From contig JAPTWT010000243.1 of NCBI GenBank assembly GCA_028064935.1, positions 1 through 11,217 on the forward strand: a stretch of DNA of 11,217 nucleotides, in the 5' to 3' direction. The notes under the pieces were generated by a model. It did not search any database. It worked only from the letters and a program-made list of their open reading frames with translations, and was not told where the DNA came from. The stretch comes from Gammaproteobacteria bacterium (GTDB lineage: Bacteria; Pseudomonadota; Gammaproteobacteria; Acidiferrobacterales; Acidiferrobacteraceae). Below, in pieces: positions 1 to 7,510 of this stretch (the first letter of the stretch is position 1; every line of letters begins with the position of its first letter). A program made the translations under genes and the position numbers.

Positions 1-1
1 G

Positions 2-493
2 CAAAGTCTGCCGCAGCACTTGGCCGTACCGACACTGGCGGCACTCTCGCATCTGTCTCATGCCTACTGTTCCAGTGTGGTTTTCGCCACCGCAACCCAA
101 CCTGCGTTCGACGCCCTGCACGAGGCTGTGGCAAAACAGGCAGTTAGCGGCTGGAAACCAGCAGAAATCGCGCCGGGTCACCCTGAGCTTTTCAAAACTC
201 TGAAGCGCGTCCATGTGCGCTGGCCAAGGAATAACGAGAAAACAAACTGCCCCGACCTAGCCGCACCCCCCATGGCCATTACCGAACTGGATTTTGTCGA
301 AATCGCCAAACGGTACCGCCTCATCGATCAGAACACTTTTCAATTGCTGGTTCCGTGGAATGCCCGCCTGGGCGATTTCAAAGCCTTGCGTGCCGAGGCC
401 GAAAGCGAAGGTATTTCCGCAAGCTGGATGCGTCGTGCGCAAGGGTTGGCGGTCAGCGTTTACCGACCACACGACGGGATGCCCGCGTGGGCC
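2..493 (+). pseudogene. cas3: Cas3 (type I-C-like) helicase-nuclease remnant, 5'-cut and internally deleted
   Basis: The frame opens at base 2 with QSLPQHLAVPTLAALSHLSH, which is the stretch that follows the DEAQ box in Cas3 helicases. SSVVFATATQPAF (about bases 74-112) is helicase motif III. The reading reaches RVHVRWP (to about base 226) and then passes in frame through a short unfamiliar linker to AITELDFVEIAKRYRLID (about 275-328). That second block looks like the Cas3 C-terminal region, which ends near SVYRPHDGMPAW. The second RecA-like domain (motifs IV-VI), several hundred residues, is therefore missing, which suggests an in-frame internal deletion. The 5' part, including the HD nuclease and Walker A, would lie left of the window. 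The frame stays open to base 799, but beyond about 493 it no longer resembles Cas3 and runs antisense to the neighbouring nuclease. Without the second helicase domain, target DNA unwinding is not expected. Assignment to Cas3 is fairly firm; the I-C subtype is less so. Confidence 0.75.
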
Positions 494-636
494 ATTCCCG
501 CTCGGTTAAAGCGTTTCAGCTCCGCCAGCACGAGGCGCCGTGTGGGCGGCCGGCCTACTGCGCGACCAGATCAGGTCGTGCGCGCCGTTCTCGCTCTCGA
601 TCAGGCGGGCATGGATCGTCGCCAAGTCACCTCGGA
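494..636. other. Left junction between cas3 remnant and defence operon
   Basis: About 140 bases separate the last Cas3-like codons from the stop of the minus-strand nuclease. I see no terminator hairpin with a T-run. One minus-strand frame reads GDLATIHARLIESENGAHDL and ends at a stop at 506-508. It has the look of real protein but no start of its own, and I do not recognise it. It may be a scrap of the mobile element that delivered the island, or chance. Confidence 0.3.
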
Positions 637-1797
637 TCACTCATCCATTGTTGAGGGTGCGCTAACAACAACACACCCGTCTAGGCCGTCGATTTTCATA
701 ATCCCTTCCTTGAACTTTGCATGTTCCTGCGTCGCGCGCGTGCAATCCCACAGGAAGCTGACGATCCGCGCGTCCTTGTATTTCGCGTCGGCGCGATAAA
801 GCGAGGCGTCCTCGGCAATCTCGCCGATAAGCGTCGGGAAGGACTTCTTCACGTCCTTCCGGTACTTGACCTCGATGATCGTGTGCAGCGACGGCAGGTA
901 GAGATCAATACGCGGATTCTTCTGTCCGACGGGCTGGAGGTTCACTTCGTCCGCGATGTCGTTGAAGATCGGCCCGAGCAGGACATAGAGAAGATTCTGG
1001 ACGTGGTACTCGTTCTCCACCGGCCACTTGACGGGTTCCGCGCCTCTCGTGCGTCCCGAATCCTCCCATGTCCACCGCTTGAGGCCGACAGGGATATGCT
1101 CCAGAAATCCTAGGAGGTCGTCGAGGCTCCAGCCTTTCGGCGGCACGACGGCCACATCCTGATTGACCTGATCGAAGACGTAAACCATCAGACTCAAGAG
1201 CGCCGTTGAAGCGCCTCCTTGCGCCTGAGCCCGGAACTCGGCCATGAAACGGCCAATCAGGGAGAGGCGACTCTGATGGTCATCAATTCGCCGTATCGTC
1301 CGATAGTGAAGAAAGAGCGGCACGCACGCGCTGGCATAGACGGCGGATTCGCCGCTGCGGACATACGCCGCGATATCTTTCTCGAAGAGACTGAGATGGT
1401 CGCCGCCGACCTGCTGCACAAGGAAACCGGATGTCCAATTCTCGAACTCGCGGGCGATGCGCGCATCGTTCATCTGCCCGGCCAGCCATTTCACGGCCAT
1501 CACGCCGAACATGTCCGAGACCCACGGGCGCGGTGTGGCGTCGATCTTGGCGGCCTGCCCGAGCAGGCGCGAGACATCCTGGCTGGAGACGGTTTCATCG
1601 AGAACGCCGAGGCCCGCAATCGCGCAGCGCTGGTACAAGGAGAGCGCCGCAAAGTCGAAGGCCGGAACACCTTCCTTCGACAATCCCAGGAATTGCAGAA
1701 AGCCGGCTTTGAAAGGATCTGCGTGCGCGCTTTCCATCACCTTGCGGTGCAGATACTCTCGCAACTGATATGTGTTGTCTTTTTCTACAGAAACCAT
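637..1797 (-). CDS. Argonaute-associated PD-(D/E)XK nuclease (putative effector)
   Basis: 386 residues from the ATG at 1795-1797 (MVSVEKDN). A longer frame starting at 1860 would overlap the Argonaute gene by 76 bases; the chosen start overlaps its stop by 13. The C-terminal third carries a restriction-endonuclease-fold signature. An acidic helix ENEYHVQNLLY (about residues 261-273) is followed by PRIDLYLPSLHTIIEVKY (about 295-312), giving D298, E309 and K311 as the likely catalytic D-ExK set. The first 250 or so residues are helical-looking and match no domain I can name; they may bind the Argonaute. In known BPAN systems an inactive long-B Argonaute, guided to invader DNA, unleashes a co-encoded nuclease that degrades cell DNA and aborts infection. 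By position and motif this gene would be that effector. Translation is probably coupled to the Argonaute, since upstream I find only a weak ribosome site. It is the last gene of the operon. The nuclease fold is well supported; the toxic role is inferred. Confidence 0.8.
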   Translation of the reverse strand: MVSVEKDNTYQLREYLHRKVMESAHADPFKAGFLQFLGLSKEGVPAFDFAALSLYQRCAIAGLGVLDETVSSQDVSRLLGQAAKIDATPRPWVSDMFGVMAVKWLAGQMNDARIAREFENWTSGFLVQQVGGDHLSLFEKDIAAYVRSGESAVYASACVPLFLHYRTIRRIDDHQSRLSLIGRFMAEFRAQAQGGASTALLSLMVYVFDQVNQDVAVVPPKGWSLDDLLGFLEHIPVGLKRWTWEDSGRTRGAEPVKWPVENEYHVQNLLYVLLGPIFNDIADEVNLQPVGQKNPRIDLYLPSLHTIIEVKYRKDVKKSFPTLIGEIAEDASLYRADAKYKDARIVSFLWDCTRATQEHAKFKEGIMKIDGLDGCVVVSAPSTMDE

Positions 1798-3977
1798 TGG
1801 GATTGCCCGATCTTCCCGATCATCACCGAGTCGTTCCAGCCCGGAAGCTGGTTGAGCCATCCGAGATTCCGCGCGATCAAGTCGGAATAGCTGATCGTCA
1901 CCGGCATGGGATTCGGGAAATAGCTGCGCCAGGAGTGCGATGCAAAGCTATAGAGCTGGGCGCTCAGATACTTGATGTCCTTGAAGGTCGAGTCCTTGTG
2001 AACATCGAGGATCACTCCGCGCGGATGCCCGTCTGTGTCCTGCCGCAATTCGCGCTGGCCGATCAGATAGACCAGCATTTCATGTATGGAGAGCTTGAAG
2101 GTCTTCCCGCGCATGGGAGCCCGCCGTCCCTTCTGCGCGCCCGCCGTCGCGGAGTCGAACATATGCAGTCCGTGATCTTCCGAGATTTTCAGGAAGGCGT
2201 ACTCGATCTGATATTCACGGTACTTGTCGATCACAGCGCGGACGGCCTCAACCTCTTCTTTATTGAACTTCTTGACCTGCGCATGAAAGATCAGGCGGAT
2301 CGTGTCGCCCTTCTGCCAGTTCATGCGCTTCTGGATTTTCTCGATGGTTTCACCGAGAATCGACGTCAAAGCCTCGCGGTACGCCTCCGGCACGACGGCC
2401 TTGGACGTGTTCGAAACGATATAGCTGCCATCCCCGGAGAAGACGGTGGTGATGCCCATGATCCGCTGGTTGTCGGCCCCGCGCTCCTGTCCGATATTCG
2501 CGCTGCCGATGCCGATGACCAGTTCATGGGAAAGCGTCGGAGAGGACTTGAGCAGCCACGGGACGCCGCCCATCTTCGCATAGCAGGCCAGCGCCATATT
2601 GTTGAGCGAGTATCCGAGCGAGTAATCGGACTGCGCCAGAAGCTCTATCGTGAAATCCTGCACCGGAACCTGATGCAGGAAGAACAGGCTCTTGCCGAGA
2701 TAGTACGGATTCTCCGTGACCTTGAGCTTCTTGAAGGACTGCCGGACCTGCACGAGAGCCAGGTCCCAGCGCCCGCCGTCATCCGCTTTCTTTCGGATGG
2801 CGGCCTCGATGGCGTTCTTGTATGCTTCTACGCTGTCGGTGGCCGACGCGAACACTTCAACGCGGCTGGTTCCGAGCGTGAACTTGCCTTCAAGGCCGTT
2901 GCTGAAATACTTGCTGTTCGAGATGCCTTTCAGGAGCTTGTGGACGAACTGCTCGACGCGCCCCTTGTCGTGCTGGGCGCAGATGACGCAAATCGACGGA
3001 TCGTTGCGGTCGAAGGTGCGCTTCGTATAAGGGCCGCTCTGCGTCAGACCCTTCTCGGCCCAGTCCGCTTCGCCGTTGTCGTTGAAGACGAACACCGGCT
3101 TTTGCATCTGTCCGCAATCCTTCTGGATGTCCGGCGAATCCTCGATCTCGATGCGCGTTCCGTCGATCAGCGGGATGGCCTTCGACTGGATATACTTCTT
3201 GAGCGTGTCGATGCGCGCTTTCTTGTTCTCGCCTCCATTGAATATGGATACGGATTGCCGGATGCGCTCGACGATGGTGTCTTTTTGCGCGCCGTGCGTA
3301 TGCAGAATGTAGGCATCGAAGTTCTCGCGGCTGGCCTCAAGATAAACGTCTTTCGCCTCGGCCTGAGCGACCTGGCCGTCAGGCCGCGTGACATAGAGCG
3401 CTTCACCTTTGCGGCCGTTCACCGCTCCCAGGAGCTTCCTGTATCCGTCCTCTTGCTCCGTGACGACGTAGCGGCCCATAAGATCGAACCCGGCGTTTAG
3501 GAAGAACAGGCCGTTCTCTTTGAGCACCCGGCGCGTTGTGCAATCAATGACAAGGCACGGATGACCTTGAACGGTGCGGGTGTCGATGGAGTATTTGGCG
3601 CAGACCTTGAAAGGGTAAGCGTCGCCGAGAATCGGGACCAGAAGATTGTCTTCCGGCTTAGCGCTCACCAACTCGATGGGATTGAACCCGGAAGGGTTGC
3701 GGCCCAGCCCGGCGAGATGCCGGGTCAGTCCGTCCTTGACCAGCGAAAAGAAGATGCCGAAATTGTCCTTGAGCGCGATTGTCTGCGGCGTGCCAGATCC
3801 GGGGAACGTGCCGTCTCCCGAGAAGATGAGGATGTTGTCGCCCTGCCGACGGAAGGAGTGCGTCGATCCGTATTGCGCGCGAAAGCCGTCCAGCGTCTCC
3901 TTGTCATAGGGAACCTGGCGGGCTTCAAGCTCCGATTCTGGAACCTTCAGCGGGAATGCGTTTAGAACGATTGGCAA
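1785..3977 (-). CDS. Prokaryotic Argonaute, long-B-like, catalytically inactive
   Basis: 730 residues from a TTG at 3975-3977, the length of a full long Argonaute (N, L1, PAZ, L2, MID, PIWI). The TTG is chosen because GAGGA lies 7 bases upstream and it falls 22 bases after the ATPase stop. The first ATG in frame (4049) would give 754 residues and a 50-base overlap. A MID-like segment runs from about residue 423 (NPYYLGKSLFFLHQVPVQ) to about 474 (YAKMGGVPW), with the aromatic, lysine and glutamine pattern of a guide 5'-end pocket. PIWI starts near 485 with ELVIGIGSANIG and continues GITTVFSGDG (about 508-517). The first catalytic aspartate is replaced by glycine (about G491), and at the third site LIFHAQVKKF (about 562-571) lacks the usual RDG aspartate. 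The DEDX tetrad is thus lost, so the protein should bind guide and target without cutting. It would act in the cytoplasm with the nuclease encoded immediately downstream (13-base overlap). The family call is strong; the long-B placement rests on the missing catalytic residues and the neighbour. Confidence 0.85.
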   Translation of the reverse strand: MPIVLNAFPLKVPESELEARQVPYDKETLDGFRAQYGSTHSFRRQGDNILIFSGDGTFPGSGTPQTIALKDNFGIFFSLVKDGLTRHLAGLGRNPSGFNPIELVSAKPEDNLLVPILGDAYPFKVCAKYSIDTRTVQGHPCLVIDCTTRRVLKENGLFFLNAGFDLMGRYVVTEQEDGYRKLLGAVNGRKGEALYVTRPDGQVAQAEAKDVYLEASRENFDAYILHTHGAQKDTIVERIRQSVSIFNGGENKKARIDTLKKYIQSKAIPLIDGTRIEIEDSPDIQKDCGQMQKPVFVFNDNGEADWAEKGLTQSGPYTKRTFDRNDPSICVICAQHDKGRVEQFVHKLLKGISNSKYFSNGLEGKFTLGTSRVEVFASATDSVEAYKNAIEAAIRKKADDGGRWDLALVQVRQSFKKLKVTENPYYLGKSLFFLHQVPVQDFTIELLAQSDYSLGYSLNNMALACYAKMGGVPWLLKSSPTLSHELVIGIGSANIGQERGADNQRIMGITTVFSGDGSYIVSNTSKAVVPEAYREALTSILGETIEKIQKRMNWQKGDTIRLIFHAQVKKFNKEEVEAVRAVIDKYREYQIEYAFLKISEDHGLHMFDSATAGAQKGRRAPMRGKTFKLSIHEMLVYLIGQRELRQDTDGHPRGVILDVHKDSTFKDIKYLSAQLYSFASHSWRSYFPNPMPVTISYSDLIARNLGWLNQLPGWNDSVMIGKIGQSQWFL

Positions 3978-3984
3978 AACTTGA

Positions 3985-3989
3985 TCCTC
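3985..3989 (-). promoter_or_regulatory. Ribosome binding site for the Argonaute TTG start
   Basis: The minus strand reads GAGGA, 7 bases and then TTG. This is the best ribosome-binding sequence near the 5' end of the Argonaute frame, and it decides the start in favour of TTG at 3977 over the upstream ATG at 4049. Confidence 0.6.
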
Positions 3990-3999
3990 ATAATACGTG

Positions 4000-6591
4000 C
4001 TAGCCCCGTCGCTTGCGAATCGCAGCAACCCAGGCCGCGAGCGCGTCAATGTCAGCCTTGAGTTCCGCCGGCGCCGGCACGGGCGCGCGCGCCGCAGCGG
4101 CTTTGTCGTGGCCGGGCAGCCATGTCGAGCACTTCGTCATGGCCGTTTCGACGGTCCGGCAATCCTCGGCGCTGATGTCGGCGATCTGCGCAATCTGCTG
4201 CGTCTGCACGCCCGGCCTGTAGCGTTCGACAACGCCACCCAAAAGCACTTCCTCAAGCGCGCGCTCCCACGCTTCGCGGAGTAGCCCATAAAGATATTTG
4301 GCCTCCTTCTCGTAGGCGTCCTGATGCCCGTCGCGTGAAAGCTTGTCGGCGGCCTGCCAGCAACTATTGAGGTATCCGATTTTCTTCTTCACGGGGAGCG
4401 CCACCCACGGCAACTCCTCCGCGCACACGCCTGCACCCTTGGACTGGTGGCGAACATGCTGATCGAGCAGTTCGACCCCAAGTTCATCAGCGTACTGCCG
4501 GAGCGAGAGCAGAAACACGACATCGTGCGTGAAGACGATGACCTGCCGCGTCTTCGACTCTTGAACTAACCGCCGCGCCACGCCGTTGCGCCACTGAAAA
4601 TCCAGAGAGGACACAGGATCGTCGAACACGATGCCGGAGGGATCGTCGGCCGTGCTGAGTTCAGCGAAGAACGCGGCGATCGAAAGACACCGCTGCTCGC
4701 CTTCACTGACGACTTTCGGCAACTCGACGCCATGCGTGCGCGTGAGAACGAGCTTGTGATAGAAGACGCCATCCGCACCGCCAAGCTCTTTCAGCTCGAC
4801 CTCGACATGGCGGAATGAAAGATTGACCAGCTCGTCCTGAAAGCTCTTCTTGAGTTTCTGCGAAACGACCGTCTTGGTAACGGCCGTGCTCTTGGCCGTG
4901 ATCGCCTGCGTCTTCGTGTCGTCAATGCACAGGCCGTAGGCGGCGTATTTCTTCCGACGCTCGATGTCAGCGAGGACCGCCTGCCGATGCGCAGCCAGGA
5001 GCTTTCGGGCGCGCAGCTCCTGGGTCTCGGCGGTCATGTTCTTGCGTGTCTGGTCGTTCGCGCTGGTGCGCAGCGTCTTGATGCGCTCGTCGATCTGCGC
5101 CGACACCCCCTCGGCTCCGGCGGTGACGGACACGAGGGCCGTACAGTCGGCGGCCAGGTCCTTATCTTCTGTGAGGGCCAACAATACGGCGGCCCGGCGC
5201 TTCTCATTCGATGCCAGCGCCGCACTGATGGCGTCTGCCACGGCTTCATGCTCGATGCGAATTTCCTTGAGTGTTTCGTCAACCGCCTCGGTCGTCGTCT
5301 TGAGATCGGTAAACGCCTTCCGCCGCCGTGTGAACGTGTCTCTGATCTGGCGGAGTTCGCGTTCAACCGTCGAAGCCACAAAGTCCTCAAACTGCTTGAG
5401 CCTGTGGGCGGCTGCGTGGTCGAGGTCCTGCTGACATAGCACGCAGTGCGCGGCGTCTCCGACGACCGGAAACGGCTTGTCCGGATACGCCTGCTCCTGC
5501 GAGAAACGCCGTGCAGACTCCCAGAGCGCTGTCCACCCATCGGTCCCCGTTCCCTGCAAGAGACCTTGCGGGAAGGTGGCCTCGCGCAAGCGTTTGGCTT
5601 CCTCGCTTTTGCGGTGTCCCTCAGTCCGCGCATCGAAAACCGCTTTCATGACGTCGTCGGCCAGAGCCGCTTCGACCTCCTTAAGGTGACGAACCAACGC
5701 CTGAACCCGTCCGGCGCGTACTGTGAGCTGCCGGATCAGTTTCTCAGGATCGTTGGCTTGCAAGTCCAGCAGGGATTTTTCGAGAAGCGCGAGGCGTGCC
5801 TCTTCCTCCGAGGAGAGCTGCGCGAGCGCCTGCACGGCTTCCGGTTTGGTCAGCGAACTGACATTCGCAAGAAACTTCGTTACGGCGGTTCCTTCCGGAA
5901 TTGTTGCCTGCACGGCGGTCAACGCATTCGTGCCGAGTGTGTGCTGTTCGGATTCCAGCTTCGTGCGAACGGCCTTGCACGCCTTTACGAGCTTGTCGAA
6001 CAAGTCCAGGCCGAACGGCCGGAATGCAACGTCGGTCTTCTCGGTGAGATAGATGGCGGCGCATTGCGTATCGAAAACGCTCACGCGCGAAACGAACTCG
6101 TCTTCGTTACCTCCAGCCCATTCACGGGGATCGGGTTCCGCGCCGACTTTGTATTTGATGGCGACGACGGGCGCGAGCGGTGTTGTGCCGGAAACCACAT
6201 TGCCCAGGATTTTCTCCAGGCCGCGCGCCCGGCAGGCGTTTTTGAGAATGCGGATATAGCCGGTCTTGCCTGCGCCGTTGTCGCCGTAGACGGCCGTGAG
6301 GCCGGGGCCGAATTTGAGAGTCTGATCCTCTGCCAGCGCATTCACGCCGCGATGATGAAAGATCGAAACCAGCGACACGGGCGCGCCCGCTGTCTGGTCC
6401 GGTACATGCTCTTTCGCAAGTGGCACGGTGTCGCGCTGCTCGGCAAGGCCGTGGTCGCTCTTGCAGATTTCGGCCAAGTCGCTGATGTCTTCATCGGAGA
6501 GTTCGTCGTTGAGCACAAGACGGCGCAACGCCTCGCGCTGCCATGCGGGGCGGTCTTGTGACCACTGGAGAATTTCCCGGAGAACCGTCAC
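4000..6591 (-). CDS. SMC/RloC-like AAA ATPase with CxxC hook motif
   Basis: 863 residues from a GTG at 6589-6591; an in-frame stop at 6616-6618 bars any much longer start. The N-terminal segment REILQWSQDRPAWQREALRR looks like the conserved opening of AAA_13-type ATPases in restriction islands. Walker A GDNGAGKT is at 103-110. An ABC signature-like VVSEGEQRCLSIAAFFAEL is at about 627-645, Walker B GIVFDDPVSSLDF at 653-665, and an H-loop VIVFTHD at 684-690. Between the ATPase halves lies a long charged, coiled-coil-like stretch (about 200-550) with CVLC at 383-386, placed like the zinc hook of Rad50 and RloC. The C-terminal 150 residues contain a LYGLLREAWERALEE helix common in this group. I see no clear PrrC/RloC anticodon-nuclease triad, so tRNA cleavage is not claimed. 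Such proteins usually sense DNA or DNA ends. It sits between the restriction-modification pair and the Argonaute pair, ending 22 bases before the Argonaute start, and could serve either. Family is sure, role open. Confidence 0.85.
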   Translation of the reverse strand: MTVLREILQWSQDRPAWQREALRRLVLNDELSDEDISDLAEICKSDHGLAEQRDTVPLAKEHVPDQTAGAPVSLVSIFHHRGVNALAEDQTLKFGPGLTAVYGDNGAGKTGYIRILKNACRARGLEKILGNVVSGTTPLAPVVAIKYKVGAEPDPREWAGGNEDEFVSRVSVFDTQCAAIYLTEKTDVAFRPFGLDLFDKLVKACKAVRTKLESEQHTLGTNALTAVQATIPEGTAVTKFLANVSSLTKPEAVQALAQLSSEEEARLALLEKSLLDLQANDPEKLIRQLTVRAGRVQALVRHLKEVEAALADDVMKAVFDARTEGHRKSEEAKRLREATFPQGLLQGTGTDGWTALWESARRFSQEQAYPDKPFPVVGDAAHCVLCQQDLDHAAAHRLKQFEDFVASTVERELRQIRDTFTRRRKAFTDLKTTTEAVDETLKEIRIEHEAVADAISAALASNEKRRAAVLLALTEDKDLAADCTALVSVTAGAEGVSAQIDERIKTLRTSANDQTRKNMTAETQELRARKLLAAHRQAVLADIERRKKYAAYGLCIDDTKTQAITAKSTAVTKTVVSQKLKKSFQDELVNLSFRHVEVELKELGGADGVFYHKLVLTRTHGVELPKVVSEGEQRCLSIAAFFAELSTADDPSGIVFDDPVSSLDFQWRNGVARRLVQESKTRQVIVFTHDVVFLLSLRQYADELGVELLDQHVRHQSKGAGVCAEELPWVALPVKKKIGYLNSCWQAADKLSRDGHQDAYEKEAKYLYGLLREAWERALEEVLLGGVVERYRPGVQTQQIAQIADISAEDCRTVETAMTKCSTWLPGHDKAAAARAPVPAPAELKADIDALAAWVAAIRKRRG

Positions 6592-6634
6592 ACTCGTCTC
6601 ACTAATTCGTTCTTCTTACATTTGCATAACCACT

Positions 6635-6663
6635 GTCATAGAAAACGCGCGATTGTCTGGCAA
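6635..6663 (-). promoter_or_regulatory. Possible internal promoter upstream of the ATPase gene
   Basis: On the minus strand TTGCCA (6658-6663) is followed after 17 bases by TATGAC (6635-6640), a 5/6 match to the -35 and a 4/6 match to the -10 of sigma-70 promoters. It lies in the only sizeable gap of the operon (6592-6704) and would allow the ATPase-Argonaute-nuclease half to be transcribed apart from the restriction-modification half. Confidence 0.35.
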
Positions 6664-6675
6664 GAGCGTTCTTGC
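6660..6675. repeat. Perfect palindrome GCAAGA-4-TCTTGC
   Basis: Six-base arms (6660-6665 and 6670-6675) flank a 4-base centre (6666-6669), and the left arm overlaps the putative -35 box. In the direction of the operon no T-run follows directly, so an operator or RNA hairpin is more likely than an intrinsic terminator. Confidence 0.4.
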
Positions 6676-6704
6676 GCCCATCGCGAGAACAAACGGATAC
6701 CCGG

Positions 6705-7508
6705 CTACTCGTCTTCGTCGTCGTCGGCAGCTTCCGTCGCATTCAACTCGGCCAGCACACGTTGGCGAGCGCGCAGTGTCACTTCATCCGCCGGATCACC
6801 CGCGACGCGGTAGGCTTTGAAACCATGCTCGCGGCCCGCGCTCGGATTCGGGACGTTAGTGGTGGCGATTTCGTTGGTCCGCAGATCGAAGCTGTAGGCC
6901 ACGACGGCCTGATCCACCTCGCGCCGCATGAGCGTGCCGACTTCAATGAGGTCGGCATCAACCGCATGGCCCTCGGGAAGGATGAGCGTACGGTGGTGGG
7001 CCGTGCCATCCGCCAGCGCGAACGGTGTGGGCGCGACGTACATCTTGCGATCGCGCACGAGAATGTCGCCGTAGCTGCCGAAACCCCGGAAGCTCTTGTT
7101 CTTGTGGATGTAGGTGTTGTCTGCGTTGAGAAAGCTGCCGTGGCACAGAACCAGATCGAGAACGGGATAGCGATTGCCATCCGGCTTCTTCGGATATCGC
7201 CCGAATACGTAGTAGACCTGCCGCCCGTTATGCACGCCGCACGGGACTTGCGAATTGCAGTCGTAACTTGCATCGCGGCCCGGATAGGCCAGCCCTTTCA
7301 ACTCGAAGCCTTCGGCGAAGCGCACAAGTCGGAAATCCGGATAGGAATTGCGGCCCGGCGAGTCGAAGTTCAGCCCAGTGGATTCCAGCCGACTTTGGAA
7401 CCAGTTCTGGAAATGAAACTCCTTGTCGCTGCGGCCTTCGCGTTCGATCAGTTCACCGCGTTGGATCGCCTGCACGCAGGCTTTGAAGATGGCAGAGGCA
7501 TTCGACAC
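6705..7508 (-). CDS. PD-(D/E)XK restriction endonuclease partner of the methyltransferase
   Basis: 267 residues from a GTG at 7506-7508, which begins 2 bases after the methyltransferase stop. The frame is open back to 7781, but that part is antisense-like arginine-rich text overlapping the methyltransferase, so the ATG there is rejected. GGAG lies 11 bases before the GTG. The active-site pattern is clear: an acidic helix SDKEFHFQNWF (E30), then YPDFRLVRFAEGFELKG with D58, E69 and K71, which is PD-(x)10-ELK. The rest (GRYPKKPDGNRYPVLDLVLC and the C-terminal half) would hold the DNA-recognition elements. The C-terminus ends in a run of Asp/Glu. A separate short endonuclease directly after a methyltransferase is the layout of a type II restriction-modification pair, so the likely job is cutting DNA unmodified at the same site. 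The recognition sequence cannot be read from the protein. The nuclease fold is firm and the pairing is strongly implied by context. Confidence 0.8.
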   Translation of the reverse strand: MSNASAIFKACVQAIQRGELIEREGRSDKEFHFQNWFQSRLESTGLNFDSPGRNSYPDFRLVRFAEGFELKGLAYPGRDASYDCNSQVPCGVHNGRQVYYVFGRYPKKPDGNRYPVLDLVLCHGSFLNADNTYIHKNKSFRGFGSYGDILVRDRKMYVAPTPFALADGTAHHRTLILPEGHAVDADLIEVGTLMRREVDQAVVAYSFDLRTNEIATTNVPNPSAGREHGFKAYRVAGDPADEVTLRARQRVLAELNATEAADDDEDE

Positions 7509-7510
7509 GA

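Noticed and set aside
1770..3500. 576-residue open frame on the + strand opposite the Argonaute gene
   Set aside because: It is a codon-phase shadow of the GC-rich Argonaute gene, without recognisable motifs and with leucine/arginine-heavy composition.
3978..4049. Longer Argonaute start at an ATG overlapping the ATPase end by 50 bases
   Set aside because: The ribosome site GAGGA is placed for the TTG at 3977; the extra residues mirror the ATPase C-terminal coding sequence.
5446..6561. 371-residue open frame on the + strand opposite the ATPase gene
   Set aside because: It is antisense to a gene with intact Walker A/B motifs and has no motif of its own, so it is a shadow frame.
4000..6591. 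Calling the ATPase an RloC anticodon nuclease
   Set aside because: The zinc-hook and ATPase parts fit, but I could not find the PrrC/RloC R-E-H nuclease pattern in the C-terminal region.
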